This document shows, in pieces, positions 1-8,779 of a stretch of DNA of 64,000 nt (the first letter of the stretch is position 1; every line of letters begins with the position of its first letter). Made by a program: the position numbers and the translations under genes. The notes below the pieces were generated by a model. It had not been told where the DNA came from. It did no database searches and saw nothing but the letters and a program-made list of their open reading frames with translations. The DNA lies in NCBI GenBank assembly GCA_030544225.1, contig CM060493.1, positions 1,488,001 to 1,552,000 on the forward strand. The letters are read 5' to 3'. This DNA comes from Skeletonema marinoi. Lineage: Eukaryota > Bacillariophyta > Thalassiosirophyceae > Thalassiosirales > Thalassiosiraceae.

Positions 1-1370
1 TATTAGATAGGCGAGCTACGGTAGACCAAAAGAAAACAACTTGCATGTAGCTTGCTACCGGCAAGAAACCCCCTCGTAAAAAGGCTGCTGCTTTCAACAG
101 CTATCAGTCCAAGAACTGAAAAATCCGACACAAATAATTGTGTTGGATAAAGAACGATGCCTCCCCTGAACTTCCATGGCGTAGTATTTTCCCCCCATAC
201 AGCAGTCGAGCGATGGAGACTGCGTAGAGGAGGGGATGGATTCTTAAGGGAAGACGTGAAATGTAGACGTAGACGGGAACTGTAGACGTTTCCACTCACT
301 GAGACACCTCCCCCAGAACTCCCATGTCGTAGAATTTTCCCCCCATGCAGCCGGTGAGGCGCAGAGGAGGGGATGGGCTCTTAGGGATAGGCGAGGATCT
401 CGGAGACATTATCCTCAATAATTGATGGAGTGGCACAACCGATGGGTCGACGTAGGTGTATAATAATAATAAATAAATGACACAACTGACAATTAAATTT
501 CATGTTGTAAGCGTAGTCGACCTCTGACTTGATGGGGAGCTTTCAGTGATCTCGTCAGCCCCCCACCCTGTAAACCAAGTGAAGACGCACACGAAGAACT
601 GGCGACTCTCCTCCGACTCGAACCCATTGTATACATGACGGCATTGCCGGCGATGTACCCTGCGGCTGAGGGAACCAATGGCGTCGGAAGGCAATTCAAA
701 AGGGACGCAATAACCCCCACGCTAAAAAAACGAAAAAAAGTTATCGACAATCCAAGGAACGAAAGAAGAACACGATGATGCATCATCACGTTAGCTGCCC
801 ACGCTTGGAATGTCCCCTTCTCTATACAAAGAGCCGTCCATTGCAGTCTTCACTTGGATGAAGTGAGATTTCAAAAACGGCCCTCTCACCGCACGCAGGG
901 CGTTGCGGCTGGCAAGAATTGAAGATACGCATCTCCAATCTACCACGTCAGATCTTCAACATCGGATTCAAATCTCTTGCTCAGATCTGCCAGAATGATT
1001 GCCCCTTGTCGCGTCATCCGGCACAACTCAATCATCACGAGTCTCACGACCATCTGTGGCGGAGGCCCAGTGAGCGCTATGACAGATTACCACGTATATG
1101 AATAAAATCGAATGGGAGTCACAAATGCACAAAAGGTAGACAGCGGTTACGATGAAGAAATGTAGTAATGGGTTGGGTAAAACGATTTGCGGTTGTCGGG
1201 TGTAGGCAAGCTGAACAATATGCATCGCAGTCAACCGCATACTCTACCCCACAGTAGCCCCACAGTGACCACAGGATAAGAGGAGCAAGCTAGGAGGCAG
1301 CTGAGCAACCAATAATTTGTAATCATATTCAGACAAGCATAAAAGTAGCAGCCCGATCTAAAGCAGCATA
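1..1370. other. Gene-poor stretch with a direct repeat
   Basis: I see no convincing gene here; the open frames are short and unrelated to anything I recognise. Positions 159-250 and 306-386 are diverged direct copies of one segment, sharing CCCC-AGAACT/CTGAACT, TTTTCCCCCCAT and GAGGAGGGGATGG blocks, so a small tandem duplication has occurred. The last 30 bases already belong to the conserved leader of the zinc-finger gene that follows. Confidence 0.4.
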
Positions 1371-1379
1371 AGAATCATG
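1350..1379 (+). promoter_or_regulatory. Conserved 5' leader of the zinc-finger family
   Basis: Immediately before the start codon lies TCTAAAGCAGCATAAGAATC followed by ATGG. On the opposite strand the same motif (CATGATTCT-TGCTGCTTT in plus-strand reading) abuts the start codons at 5868, 7985, 14179, 36622, 38839, 41173, 45497, 51021, 52724 and 55141. The motif is outside the coding region yet stays recognisable in copies whose fingers have diverged. It could be a 5'UTR, a translation-start context or a core promoter element. It is absent before the chimeric gene at 61715 and eroded at 61147. Confidence 0.6.
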
Positions 1380-1964
1380 GTGACACTAATCCGGACGCTC
1401 AAGAGAATCATCACGTCGCCGCCATCACCAAATAACAAATCATCGGAGACAAAGACTGCAACAACAACAGCACAAACTGATCAGAATATTTCGGCTGGTC
1501 ACGTTCATCATGATGATCATATAAATGAGACAGAGACCACCAGTGATGCTATCGAGATGAACAAGAAGAAAGAGAGTGACTCATCTGCTGTCACATTGAG
1601 ATTAACTTCAACTTCATCACAAAAGGCCTCCATAACTGCTGATACTTCTGATGCCAAATATGCAGTGGCGGGTCCAGATGAGAGAAAAACCCAGACAAAA
1701 TTCGATCGAAAGCGAAAGGCTTCTACGGATGAGGAGCTGGCTGCAAAGAAAGCTGCTGTAAATAGATACAAAAAGATATGCTCCGCTAATGGATGTACAA
1801 ACGTGGTTGTCCAAGGTGGAGTGTGTACAAGGCATGGGGCAAGGAGGAAACTATGCAGCAGTGAAGGATGCATGAATCTAGCCCAAAAAGGAGGTGTATG
1901 CATTAGGCATGGAGCAAAGTTTGTGGGGCTAAGGTCAAACGATGCAGCAGGGAAGGATGTATAA
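1377..1964 (+). CDS. WRKY19-like zinc-finger repeat protein, truncated by frameshift
   Basis: Encodes 195 aa beginning MVTLIRTLKRI, the family signature, with a long polar linker and a basic patch (KFDRKRKAST, then AAKKAAVNRYKK) that could act as a nuclear signal. Two complete CCCH modules follow (CSANGC...HGA and CSSEGC...HGA). The frame is then lost inside a duplicated finger, and two to three further fingers continue in another frame to about 2130. The linker matches that of the gene at 37952-38839, so the two form one subtype. These fingers are usually assumed to bind nucleic acid or protein; no function is shown here. The start is fixed by the conserved leader and signature. Whether the short product is made is unknown. 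Confidence 0.7.
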   Translation: MVTLIRTLKRIITSPPSPNNKSSETKTATTTAQTDQNISAGHVHHDDHINETETTSDAIEMNKKKESDSSAVTLRLTSTSSQKASITADTSDAKYAVAGPDERKTQTKFDRKRKASTDEELAAKKAAVNRYKKICSANGCTNVVVQGGVCTRHGARRKLCSSEGCMNLAQKGGVCIRHGAKFVGLRSNDAAGKDV

Positions 1965-2268
1965 ACGTGGCTGTGTCAAACGCAAACGATGCAGCAGGGA
2001 AGGATGTACTAATCAAGCTCAAAAAGGAGGAGTGTGTATTAGGCATGGGGCACAGAAGAAGAGATGCAGCAGTGAAGGATGCACAAATTATGTTATCAAG
2101 GGAGGAGTATGTTGGAGGCAGCGGCGAAGAACGGTATCTTCAAGTCTTGTGGGTATTGTGGAGAACACTGAAATAGGGGCAAATCATAAGTATGCAGAAA
2201 AGGAGGATTGTGTATCACTCCTCCTTGTATGGCTTGATTTGCACATCCTTCGCTGCTGCATAAGTTGA
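1942..2268 (+). pseudogene. Out-of-frame 3' fingers of the preceding gene
   Basis: This frame carries CSREGC...GGVCIRHGAQ and CSSEGC...GGVC, clearly the lost 3' end of the gene at 1377. After about 2110 the sequence switches into a segment that recurs inverted at 13150-13245, so the carboxyl end seen here is not finger sequence. I read it as decayed coding sequence and not as a separate gene. Confidence 0.65.
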
Positions 2269-2440
2269 AGTTGACCTGCGCACCATGCCTAATACACACT
2301 CCTCCTTTTTGAGCTTGATTAATGCATCCTTCACTGCTGCATAAGTAGATCTTTTCCCATGCCTATTGCTCTTTTAGGAACATGACCTAATCTCCTCCTT
2401 GTTGCTTCGAGCTCTTTTACTAGGCAGCTCTTTGTCATCT
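2110..2440. repeat. Arm of a dispersed inverted duplication
   Basis: The segment is the reverse complement of about 12900-13245, with scattered mismatches. It includes the stretch with TTCAAGTCTTGTGG, AACACTGAAATAGG and the finger relic ending near AAAGAGCTCGAAG. The two arms lie 10.5 kb apart. Confidence 0.7.
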
Positions 2441-2690
2441 GTAAGCAATTAATTGTCTGTAAGTAACGATTTTCGTTTTCGATCCGATAGTGATAGTGAA
2501 TTTTTCTCACGTAAATTCATTGATGTGTCTGTGCCACTACATGCGTCGTCAGAAGTATCAGCAGTGGAAGCCTTTCGTGGCGAAGTTTTGTCAACAGATG
2601 AAGCAGGCAAAGATTTCTTTTCCACGGCGCCTGCCTCAGTCTCGGCAGAGGCCTCGACCTTCCTTTGCAATATCTCGAAGCTGTGGTAAG
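2195..2690 (-). pseudogene. Zinc-finger gene relic, antisense to the neighbour
   Basis: On the minus strand 2299-2215 reads MCIRHGAQVNF then a finger starting CSSEGCANQA, and 2670-2450 reads a linker of the family type (KASTADTSDD, SDRKRKS). The order linker then finger fits a decayed gene running right to left, with frame breaks and a lost N-terminus. Its finger part recurs inverted at 12900-13150. Confidence 0.6.
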
Positions 2691-3118
2691 AGAGACGAAA
2701 CTCTTCCGTTCCGACTGCGACGCTGTTTGGTTTTTGCCCTCGGCGTAAGTACTTATGAAGACTCCAACTCGTTGGAATGATGAGAGGTGGTCATTGTCAT
2801 TGGGACCGATACCGGTCGACAATTGACAACAACATGGAAAGTGAGAAATCTTCGTTCAAGCGTTAGAGTTAATAGAGGTTAATTAGTCGTGAAACAAAGA
2901 CAGCATCCGGCGAGAATGTCGTATCGCTATGTGTGTCATCTCAGTTGCGAGAAGGCTACACCTTGCGACTTTTACACATAACCTCTCACATTGATGTCTG
3001 GGTGCTGTGTGGGTTCGCAAACGAGGAGTTGGGCAGTTGTTGGTTGTTGTTGGGCCTTTGATTGATGTCAGCAACCCATCGGTCATATATACTTTTAGCA
3101 GCATAGTCGTCGGCAACA

Positions 3119-4495
3119 ATGGGTCTTCGAGGAAAGAAGGGAAAGCGACCGCCCGTCTCAGAGAGCGAGGGATCTGACTCAGACTCCGGCAGTGAATCTG
3201 GCAGTGAATCGGGTTCGGGTTCCGAATCTGGCTCAGACTCCGGCTCAGCATCATCCGAAGCCTACGAGACATCCGGCCATCAAGAAGAATCCGAAGCAGA
3301 AGACGATGGTGGCAAAAAAGGAAAAAAGAAGGGCAGAGGATTCGGAAGAAAGTCACGTGGATTCGGCCGCGGCGGTGGAGGCATGAGATCACGATCAATG
3401 AGTATGAATCGATTTTCACGCAAGAAGAAAACAGATAACAATGTTGCAAATGGTAGTAGTCATGATGAGCATGATGATAATGCATCGGATGCATCAGAGA
3501 ATGATGAGGGTGGAGGTAACAAGAAAAAGAAGAAGGGTCCTAAAAAATCATTATTTGGTAAAAAGAAGAAGAAAGGGGATGCAGCCGCCGATGACGATGA
3601 TGACAGGTCAAGAAGTGGCAGTGCTAGTGACGATGGTGCCTCTGAACTCAGCGGTGGTGAAAAACAAGAAGATGATGAACAATTGGCAGCAAAACGAAAA
3701 AAGTTCAAAATGATGAACTCCGTAAGCAGACGATTCAGCACTAAAAAGAAGGGGGATCAAGAACAAGCCGATGCAGTGGGGGAATTAACCGCCCAAGTCG
3801 AAGAATTACGGTCAATTATTCAAGAATTACGGGAAGAACTTCAAGATGTCCAATATCAAGCCAATTTGCAAAAGGAAAATGGACAAGAGGAGACTGATGA
3901 ACTTCGTGCACGATTGGATAGTTTGCAGGGGGTGGTTACCAAGCAGGGGGAGGATGCTTCGGCTGCGGAGGAGAGTATTGAGCAGAATCAAGTTGCACTT
4001 GAAGAGGCTAAGAAGGAGATTTCTGAATTGAAGGAAGTGACTACTACTCTTACGGAGGAGTTGGAGAGTGAACGGTTAAAGATTTCGTCGTTGGAGAAGG
4101 CGGTTCGTAACTTGTCGTTAGAAGGAGCGAATGGGGGGACAATAATGAAGGATGAGGGGAGTGTTGAAAAGCGTGCAGATGACAGTGATGGATCTTCATC
4201 CGATAAACAACCCAAAGAGGAGTCGCCGGTAAGAGTGGAAAAGAAATCTAGTGATAGGGAGAAGAAGTCGAGAGACTCTGAAAGAAAGAAGAGGTCGTCA
4301 CAGGCGCCATCGTCTAGTGAAAAGGATAGGAGGGGCTCATCAAGTCGAAAGGAGGGGGAATCGTCGTCATCGTCATCAAAAGTTAAGAAGAAATCATCAT
4401 CCTCTAGTGGCAAGGAACGGTCGTCGGGTGAGAAGGATAGGAAGGAGAGAAGGTCGACCGGCAAAAAGGATAGAAAAAAGAGGTCAGAGGAGTAA
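3119..4495 (+). CDS. Charged low-complexity coiled-coil protein
   Basis: Encodes 458 aa that I cannot assign to a named family. Residues 10-60 are an acidic Ser-Glu-Asp-Gly run. Residues 60-200 alternate Lys-rich blocks (KKGKKKGRG, FGKKKKKG) with acidic ones, plus an Arg/Gly patch. Residues 215-340 form a strong heptad-type coiled coil (VEELRSIIQELREEL, then ELKEVTTTLTEELESERL). The last 110 residues are Ser/Lys/Arg-rich with KKSS and RKKRS runs. The composition suggests a nuclear or cytoskeletal scaffold, but that is inference. No signal peptide or membrane segment is seen. The reading frame is intact and the ATG follows CAACA, a reasonable context. Confidence 0.75.
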   Translation: MGLRGKKGKRPPVSESEGSDSDSGSESGSESGSGSESGSDSGSASSEAYETSGHQEESEAEDDGGKKGKKKGRGFGRKSRGFGRGGGGMRSRSMSMNRFSRKKKTDNNVANGSSHDEHDDNASDASENDEGGGNKKKKKGPKKSLFGKKKKKGDAAADDDDDRSRSGSASDDGASELSGGEKQEDDEQLAAKRKKFKMMNSVSRRFSTKKKGDQEQADAVGELTAQVEELRSIIQELREELQDVQYQANLQKENGQEETDELRARLDSLQGVVTKQGEDASAAEESIEQNQVALEEAKKEISELKEVTTTLTEELESERLKISSLEKAVRNLSLEGANGGTIMKDEGSVEKRADDSDGSSSDKQPKEESPVRVEKKSSDREKKSRDSERKKRSSQAPSSSEKDRRGSSSRKEGESSSSSSKVKKKSSSSSGKERSSGEKDRKERRSTGKKDRKKRSEE

Positions 4496-4839
4496 GTTCG
4501 AAGTTAGTAGGTCGAGGGCTAGTACAGAGTGGTAGAAGTTCGTTCAAGTACTTGAGATTTGGAAGTAGAAGAATCTTTGTCGTTGCTATTTTGTTACTTG
4601 ACACAAGATGAGGAGGGTGCTTTGTTTCAGACAAGTTCATTAATTGCGTGTACTTTAGTTCATTTGTTGTCTACTTATCTGTTAGGTCGTTATTGTGTTG
4701 TGATGGTCCATTGACCTATCACCTCTGAACTCATAAACAAAAATTGTCAACAGATTCCTGTAGAGGGACCATCATTGAAGTCCTAATCATCTCATCGAAA
4801 AGTGGAAAGTAGAGAATTGGCAGAATTTTGTTGAAATTT

Positions 4840-5030
4840 CATATGCATTAGGCTCCATGCTTGATGCATTTTAGATCTCGTTTGTACATCCTTCCCTGCT
4901 GCATAGTTTGACCTTTGCCCCATGCTTCCTGCACACCCCTCCTTTTTGGGCTTGTTTTGCATCCTTCCCTGCTGCATAGTTTGACCTTTGCTCCATGCCT
5001 AATACACACCCCTCCTTTTTGAGCTTGATT
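4840..5030 (-). pseudogene. Zinc-finger repeat relic
   Basis: Minus-strand sequence holds two and a half finger units (GGVCIRHGAKVKLCSREGC-like reading, broken by frame changes) with the family DNA words CCTTCCCTGCTGCATAGTTTGACC and CACACCCCTCC repeated. No start or linker remains. It abuts, without a gap, the tail of an X-type pseudogene at 5029. Confidence 0.6.
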
Positions 5031-5180
5031 GCCGAAGATTTGGATGGAGAGGGGGAGGAGCTGTAGACTGATAATACGTTCTATCGACTAACAGATGGAA
5101 TGCTAATCAGTGTCTTAATCGGTATTAGGCTTAAGGTACTCTGAGTATTGACACGAGAACGTTGGGGAAATTTCTAATGG
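5029..5180 (+). pseudogene. 3' tail of a gene-X copy
   Basis: Starting at GAAGATTTGGATGGAGAGGG the sequence matches the last dozen codons and 3' flank of the X copies at 7195, 16710, 50170 and 51945 (DLDGEGEEL then stop). Only this tail survives. It keeps the convergent position relative to the zinc-finger gene that follows, as in the other modules. Confidence 0.7.
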
Positions 5181-5190
5181 CTAAGAATCC

Positions 5191-5868
5191 TCACAAGCGA
5201 TTGGCCCCGTGCCTGATACAAACTCCTCCTTTTTTAGCATTATTAGTGCATCCATCCCAGCTGCATCCTTTGGCCTCTGCCCCATGCCTAACACACACTC
5301 CTCCCCGTCTGACTTGATTTGTGCATCCTTCCTTGCTGCATAGTTTCCTCTTTGCCCCATGCCTTACACATACTCCTCCTTTGATAGCTTGATTCGTACA
5401 TCCTTCACTGCTGCATAGTTTGCGCTTTGCCCCATGCCTCATACACACTCCACCGTTGAGGACTTGATTAGTACATCCCTCAGCAGAGCATTCATATCTG
5501 CGTTTCTTATTGGCAACCTTTTTCCTCGGTAGATCTCCCTCGAGTGAAGAACCTCTTTTTCTCCCTTCAATTAAAGCGCTTTGATTGTCATCATAATGTT
5601 CATCAGGCGATCTCTTCGTAGTTGAAGTTCGATCACGAGTTGAAGCGTTTGACATATTTTTTCTTTTGGCAGCGGCCCCGTTGCCTCCTCCTCCTCCTTC
5701 CTCAGTTGACTCACGATAGACGAGAGCGGCCGAATCATTCTGAGCAGTTTGTGCCATCGCTCTTGTTGTTGTTGTTGTTGTTGCAGTCTTTTTTGTCTCC
5801 GATGATTTGTTATTTGGTGGTGGAGCCGACGTGATGATTCTCTTTAATGTCCGGATTAGCGTCACCAT
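5191..5868 (-). CDS. WRKY19-like zinc-finger repeat protein, 4 fingers
   Basis: Encodes 225 aa and looks intact. Residues 1-11 are MVTLIRTLKRI, residues 12-50 Pro/Thr-rich, and residues 50-126 a linker with DRTSTTKRSPDEHYDDN and the basic patch PRKKVANKKRR. Four C-x4-C-x9-C-x2-H modules occupy 127-225 (CSAEGC, CSSEGC, CSKEGC, CSWDGC). The start is supported by the conserved leader. Its closest relative in the window by finger order is 50368-51021, and by 5' flank 54110-55141. It faces an X remnant tail-to-tail. A nuclear role is likely from the basic patches; the target is unknown. Confidence 0.85.
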   Translation of the reverse strand: MVTLIRTLKRIITSAPPPNNKSSETKKTATTTTTTRAMAQTAQNDSAALVYRESTEEGGGGGNGAAAKRKNMSNASTRDRTSTTKRSPDEHYDDNQSALIEGRKRGSSLEGDLPRKKVANKKRRYECSAEGCTNQVLNGGVCMRHGAKRKLCSSEGCTNQAIKGGVCVRHGAKRKLCSKEGCTNQVRRGGVCVRHGAEAKGCSWDGCTNNAKKGGVCIRHGANRL

Positions 5869-6400
5869 GATTCTGTGCTGCTTTTAGATTGTTTTTCGGC
5901 TTCAATGCATGTCTGAACATTGACAATGATTTTGCTTCTCGTGCTCGTGCATGTACTGGTTGCCTCCTTGCGCTTCTCCTTGGTTATGTGTTCTTCGTCG
6001 CAATGGCGTGCGTCAAATGGCTGTAAAATTGCAGTCAGCCGAAGTCGGAAATGGAGAGTCTTCCCGTTGCTTGCGTGCCTTCGAGTGGTGGGACGAGATC
6101 CGCTCGGTATTCAAGATGCGAAAGTAGCAAGGAATGTCGTGCAGTGTGACAAAGATAGATACCGCATTACGACAGCTCCACGTCATTCGTCAATTTTTAG
6201 ATTTGATACTTATGATGTCGCAAAAGAATATCCAAAATAAAAGCCGCCGGTATCTTATCTACCTCTGTGCGTGCTTCCATCGGACACAGTTAGTTACTAG
6301 TACTAGAGTTGACCATTGCCGTCGTTTTTACTCTGCTTGGCTACCATAGCTGTTTCGAAACAAGCCACGCTCGTCAATCGGAAACAAACACATGAACATC
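5869..6400. repeat. Duplicated copy of the zinc-finger/TPP2 intergenic region
   Basis: The block matches 55142-55230 joined to 55750-56205, the divergent promoter region between a zinc-finger gene and tripeptidyl peptidase II. Shared landmarks are TACTGGTTGCCTCC, CGTCAAATGGCTGTAAA, CTCTGCTTGGCTACCATA and GCCACGCTCGTCAATCGG. Here no peptidase follows; gene X begins where the match ends. The element found at 55241-55738 is missing, so this copy preserves its empty site. Shorter versions lie at 51100-51310 and 52800-53040. Confidence 0.7.
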
Positions 6401-7249
6401 ACGTGTATAAGTGGACTGAGCCCAAGGTTATTTTTGATTTTGATAGACGTGTCCCCCTGGTCCATATCAGATTGATTTCACCGCTGCCGCTGCAGACTGC
6501 ACTACAGAGTGTGCTGCCATCTCAGCTAAGGCTAAGGCAAGGGCCATATTGATTGAAAAAGCAAAGAATCTGGAAGGTCTTGAGGGATCTAGAGGGATCC
6601 CAGATAGAGAGGCTGCGGCATTGAAGTGTCGTTTCCGCTTATATCAAAAGACATCACGTGGAGGTGGAGCCGATGATGACTCGGGGTGGATTAGGGTGGG
6701 TAATGATATGAAGCCACTCTCCATCTCCATGGAACACAGTCAGAAGGACGAGGGAGAGAGCGGCAACGACAAAACATTGAGAGTGCCGTGTTGGAAATCA
6801 GCCTCAGCAGTGTTGGAATCATCACAACCAAGCTAATCACTAATGGGGAGACCATCGTCCAGGCTACCAAGTCTGCTCGTAACTCCAAGCTCCTCCGTTG
6901 GGGAACTATTATCGGTTCCGTGCTCTTCATCGGTGGCTTTCTTGTCAAGTCTTACGTCGAAGAGAGAATATTCGAACGTGATACCCAGCATGTGTTGGCC
7001 TATTATAAGCATGCAGCTGCAAACTCCTTCCATGATGGAGATGAGCGTCAAGCGAGGTATCTAGTTTGGAAGTACAAGGGAAAGAAGGATGCGCTTTGGC
7101 GCCGTCTGGAGGCAAAGTATGGGGTGCCAGTGAAGCATGCGTGGGAGTGGGATGATGAAGAAGAAGATGGGGTAAAGGATGACGATGAGGCGGCCGTAGA
7201 TTTGGATGGAGAGGGGGAGGACTGTGAGATGAAGGGAGAGGAACTGTAA
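6400..7249 (+). pseudogene. Gene X, copy 1: small membrane protein, frameshifted
   Basis: Two frames carry one protein. Frame 1 (6549-6780) reads EKAKNLEGLEGSRGIPDREA and ends at GNDK. Frame 2 (6788-7249) reads a hydrophobic segment (WGTIIGSVLFIGGFLVKSYV), then YYKHAAANSFHDGDERQARY and an acidic end (DDEEEDGVKDDDEAA). The break coincides with a 7-nt deletion relative to the copy at 49522. An upstream exon boundary near 6450 (GATTTTGATAG then an open frame) suggests the parent gene had an intron. I do not recognise the family. It looks like a one-pass membrane protein with a cytosolic acidic tail. It converges on the zinc-finger gene at 7386. Confidence 0.6.
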
Positions 7250-7385
7250 ACTGATAATGCTGTTCTATCGAGCGAGTGACAGATGAAGTGCTTACAAATT
7301 TCATAATTGGTGTTAAACTGCACTCCGAGCGAACAGATATATTGACAAGAGAACGTTGGGGAGATTTCTAATGGCTGTAGAATCC

Positions 7386-7985
7386 TCACAAGCGATTGGC
7401 CCCGTGCCTCTTACAAACTCCTCCTTTGACAACTTGGTTTGTACATCCTTCCCAGCGGCATAGTTTGAGTTTGACCTTTGCCCCATGCCTTATGCACACT
7501 CCTCCCCTGACAACTATATTTGTGCATCCATCACTGCTGCATCTCTTCACCTTTGCCCCATGCCTTATGCACAATCCTCCCTTCTTGGATTGATTGGTAC
7601 ATCCTTTGCTGCTGCAGAGTTTGAGCTTTGCACCGTGCCTAGCACACACTCCTCCTTGGACGACTTGATTAGGACATCCTTCACTGCTGCATCTCTTCAC
7701 CTTTGCTCCATGCCTTACGCATACTCCTCCACGCTTAGCTTTATTTGTGCATCCCTCAGCAGAGCATTCACGTCTGAAGCGTTTGATGTATTTTTTTCTT
7801 TCTGCAGCGGCCCTGTTGCCTCCTCCTCCTTCCTCAGTTGACTCATTAACTTGACCAGCCGAATCATTGTGAGCAGTTTGTGCTGTTGTTGTTGTTGCTG
7901 CAGTCTTTTTTGTCTCCGATGATTTGTTATTTGGTGGTGGCGGCGACGTGATGATTCTCTTTAATGTCCGGATTAGCGTCACCAT
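7386..7985 (-). CDS. WRKY19-like zinc-finger repeat protein, 5 fingers, short linker
   Basis: Encodes 199 aa. The usual N-terminus and Thr/Gln stretch are present, but the linker is shortened: residue 66 (KYIKRFRRECS) leads straight into fingers at residue 73, so the DRTSTTKRS and PRKKVAKK parts are absent. Five modules follow, the last starting CRWEGC and ending HGANRL. The same short form is found at 52131-52724, and both sit directly downstream of an X copy, so this architecture predates the block duplication. The frame is intact. Confidence 0.85.
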   Translation of the reverse strand: MVTLIRTLKRIITSPPPPNNKSSETKKTAATTTTAQTAHNDSAGQVNESTEEGGGGNRAAAERKKYIKRFRRECSAEGCTNKAKRGGVCVRHGAKVKRCSSEGCPNQVVQGGVCARHGAKLKLCSSKGCTNQSKKGGLCIRHGAKVKRCSSDGCTNIVVRGGVCIRHGAKVKLKLCRWEGCTNQVVKGGVCKRHGANRL

Positions 7986-8779
7986 GATTCTGTGCTGCTT
8001 TTAGATCGACGGCTGCTATGCGCATCGGTATATTGCCTGGTGGTCGTGTGGTGCTTGTGTAGAACTTGATGCTCCTCGAAATAATTCAAGATGCATCAGT
8101 TATTTAAGTAGTGCAGCCTCTTCATTCAGGACGAAGTAACATTACAGTATTGAAGAAAATGGCTGCCCAGCAGTTACATACTAGTCGCATCGGCATCTGA
8201 ATTCTGCCTGACTTTATCTCATGACCTCATTGCTGTCACATCCAGCAAGCAAGCAAGACTGAAATAATGTGTCCGGGGAGTCAAATAATAGTGTACCGGC
8301 CTGCAGAATTGCTGATACAGATGCTCATCAAATAGCGATATCTTTTGTCGTAGGTGATTCACTTGTCAATTCTTCATTGCGGCTTTCGCCGAATGCATGA
8401 TTCTGAAGGACATTGAACAGCGACGGCGCATCCATCGTTGCGTTGGTCTGGAGGGATGATCGGTCACTACAAAACTATCTTGCTTGTGTACAACTACAAC
8501 AACAGTCGAACTAATGTGGAATGAACCAGTAATATTCATTTTAGAAGCAATGACCTCAGGCGCAGGGGCATCAAAGGCGAAGAGCAGGAACTTGGACTCG
8601 AATGGGAGCCGGTCCGGTGTCACAGTGACAGTTCTAATCACCGCAAAATTGCTCGCCCGTCTACTTCTGGATGGCCAAGCGTATTCCCAACGGCCTCATA
8701 TCTCATATCCATCTTCTTCTTCTCGGCGGATGAGGGGGTTCCTCAACATCAGTAGATAATTTCTTATTTTCTCAAGACA
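7986..8779. other. Intergenic, no gene recognised
   Basis: Apart from the conserved zinc-finger leader at its left end I see only short unrelated open frames. The last 100 bases before 8780 are pyrimidine-rich (ATCCATCTTCTTCTTCTC) and probably hold the promoter and 5'UTR of the MYND gene. Confidence 0.4.

Noticed and set aside
1517-1903. Long frames antisense to the finger genes (SLDDLICTSFTAAS type)
   Set aside because: They recur on the wrong strand of every finger array, because the 75-bp unit is open in several frames. No start context or independent conservation.
6549-6836. Two overlapping frames of X as two genes
   Set aside because: Other copies show they are one protein split by a frame change.
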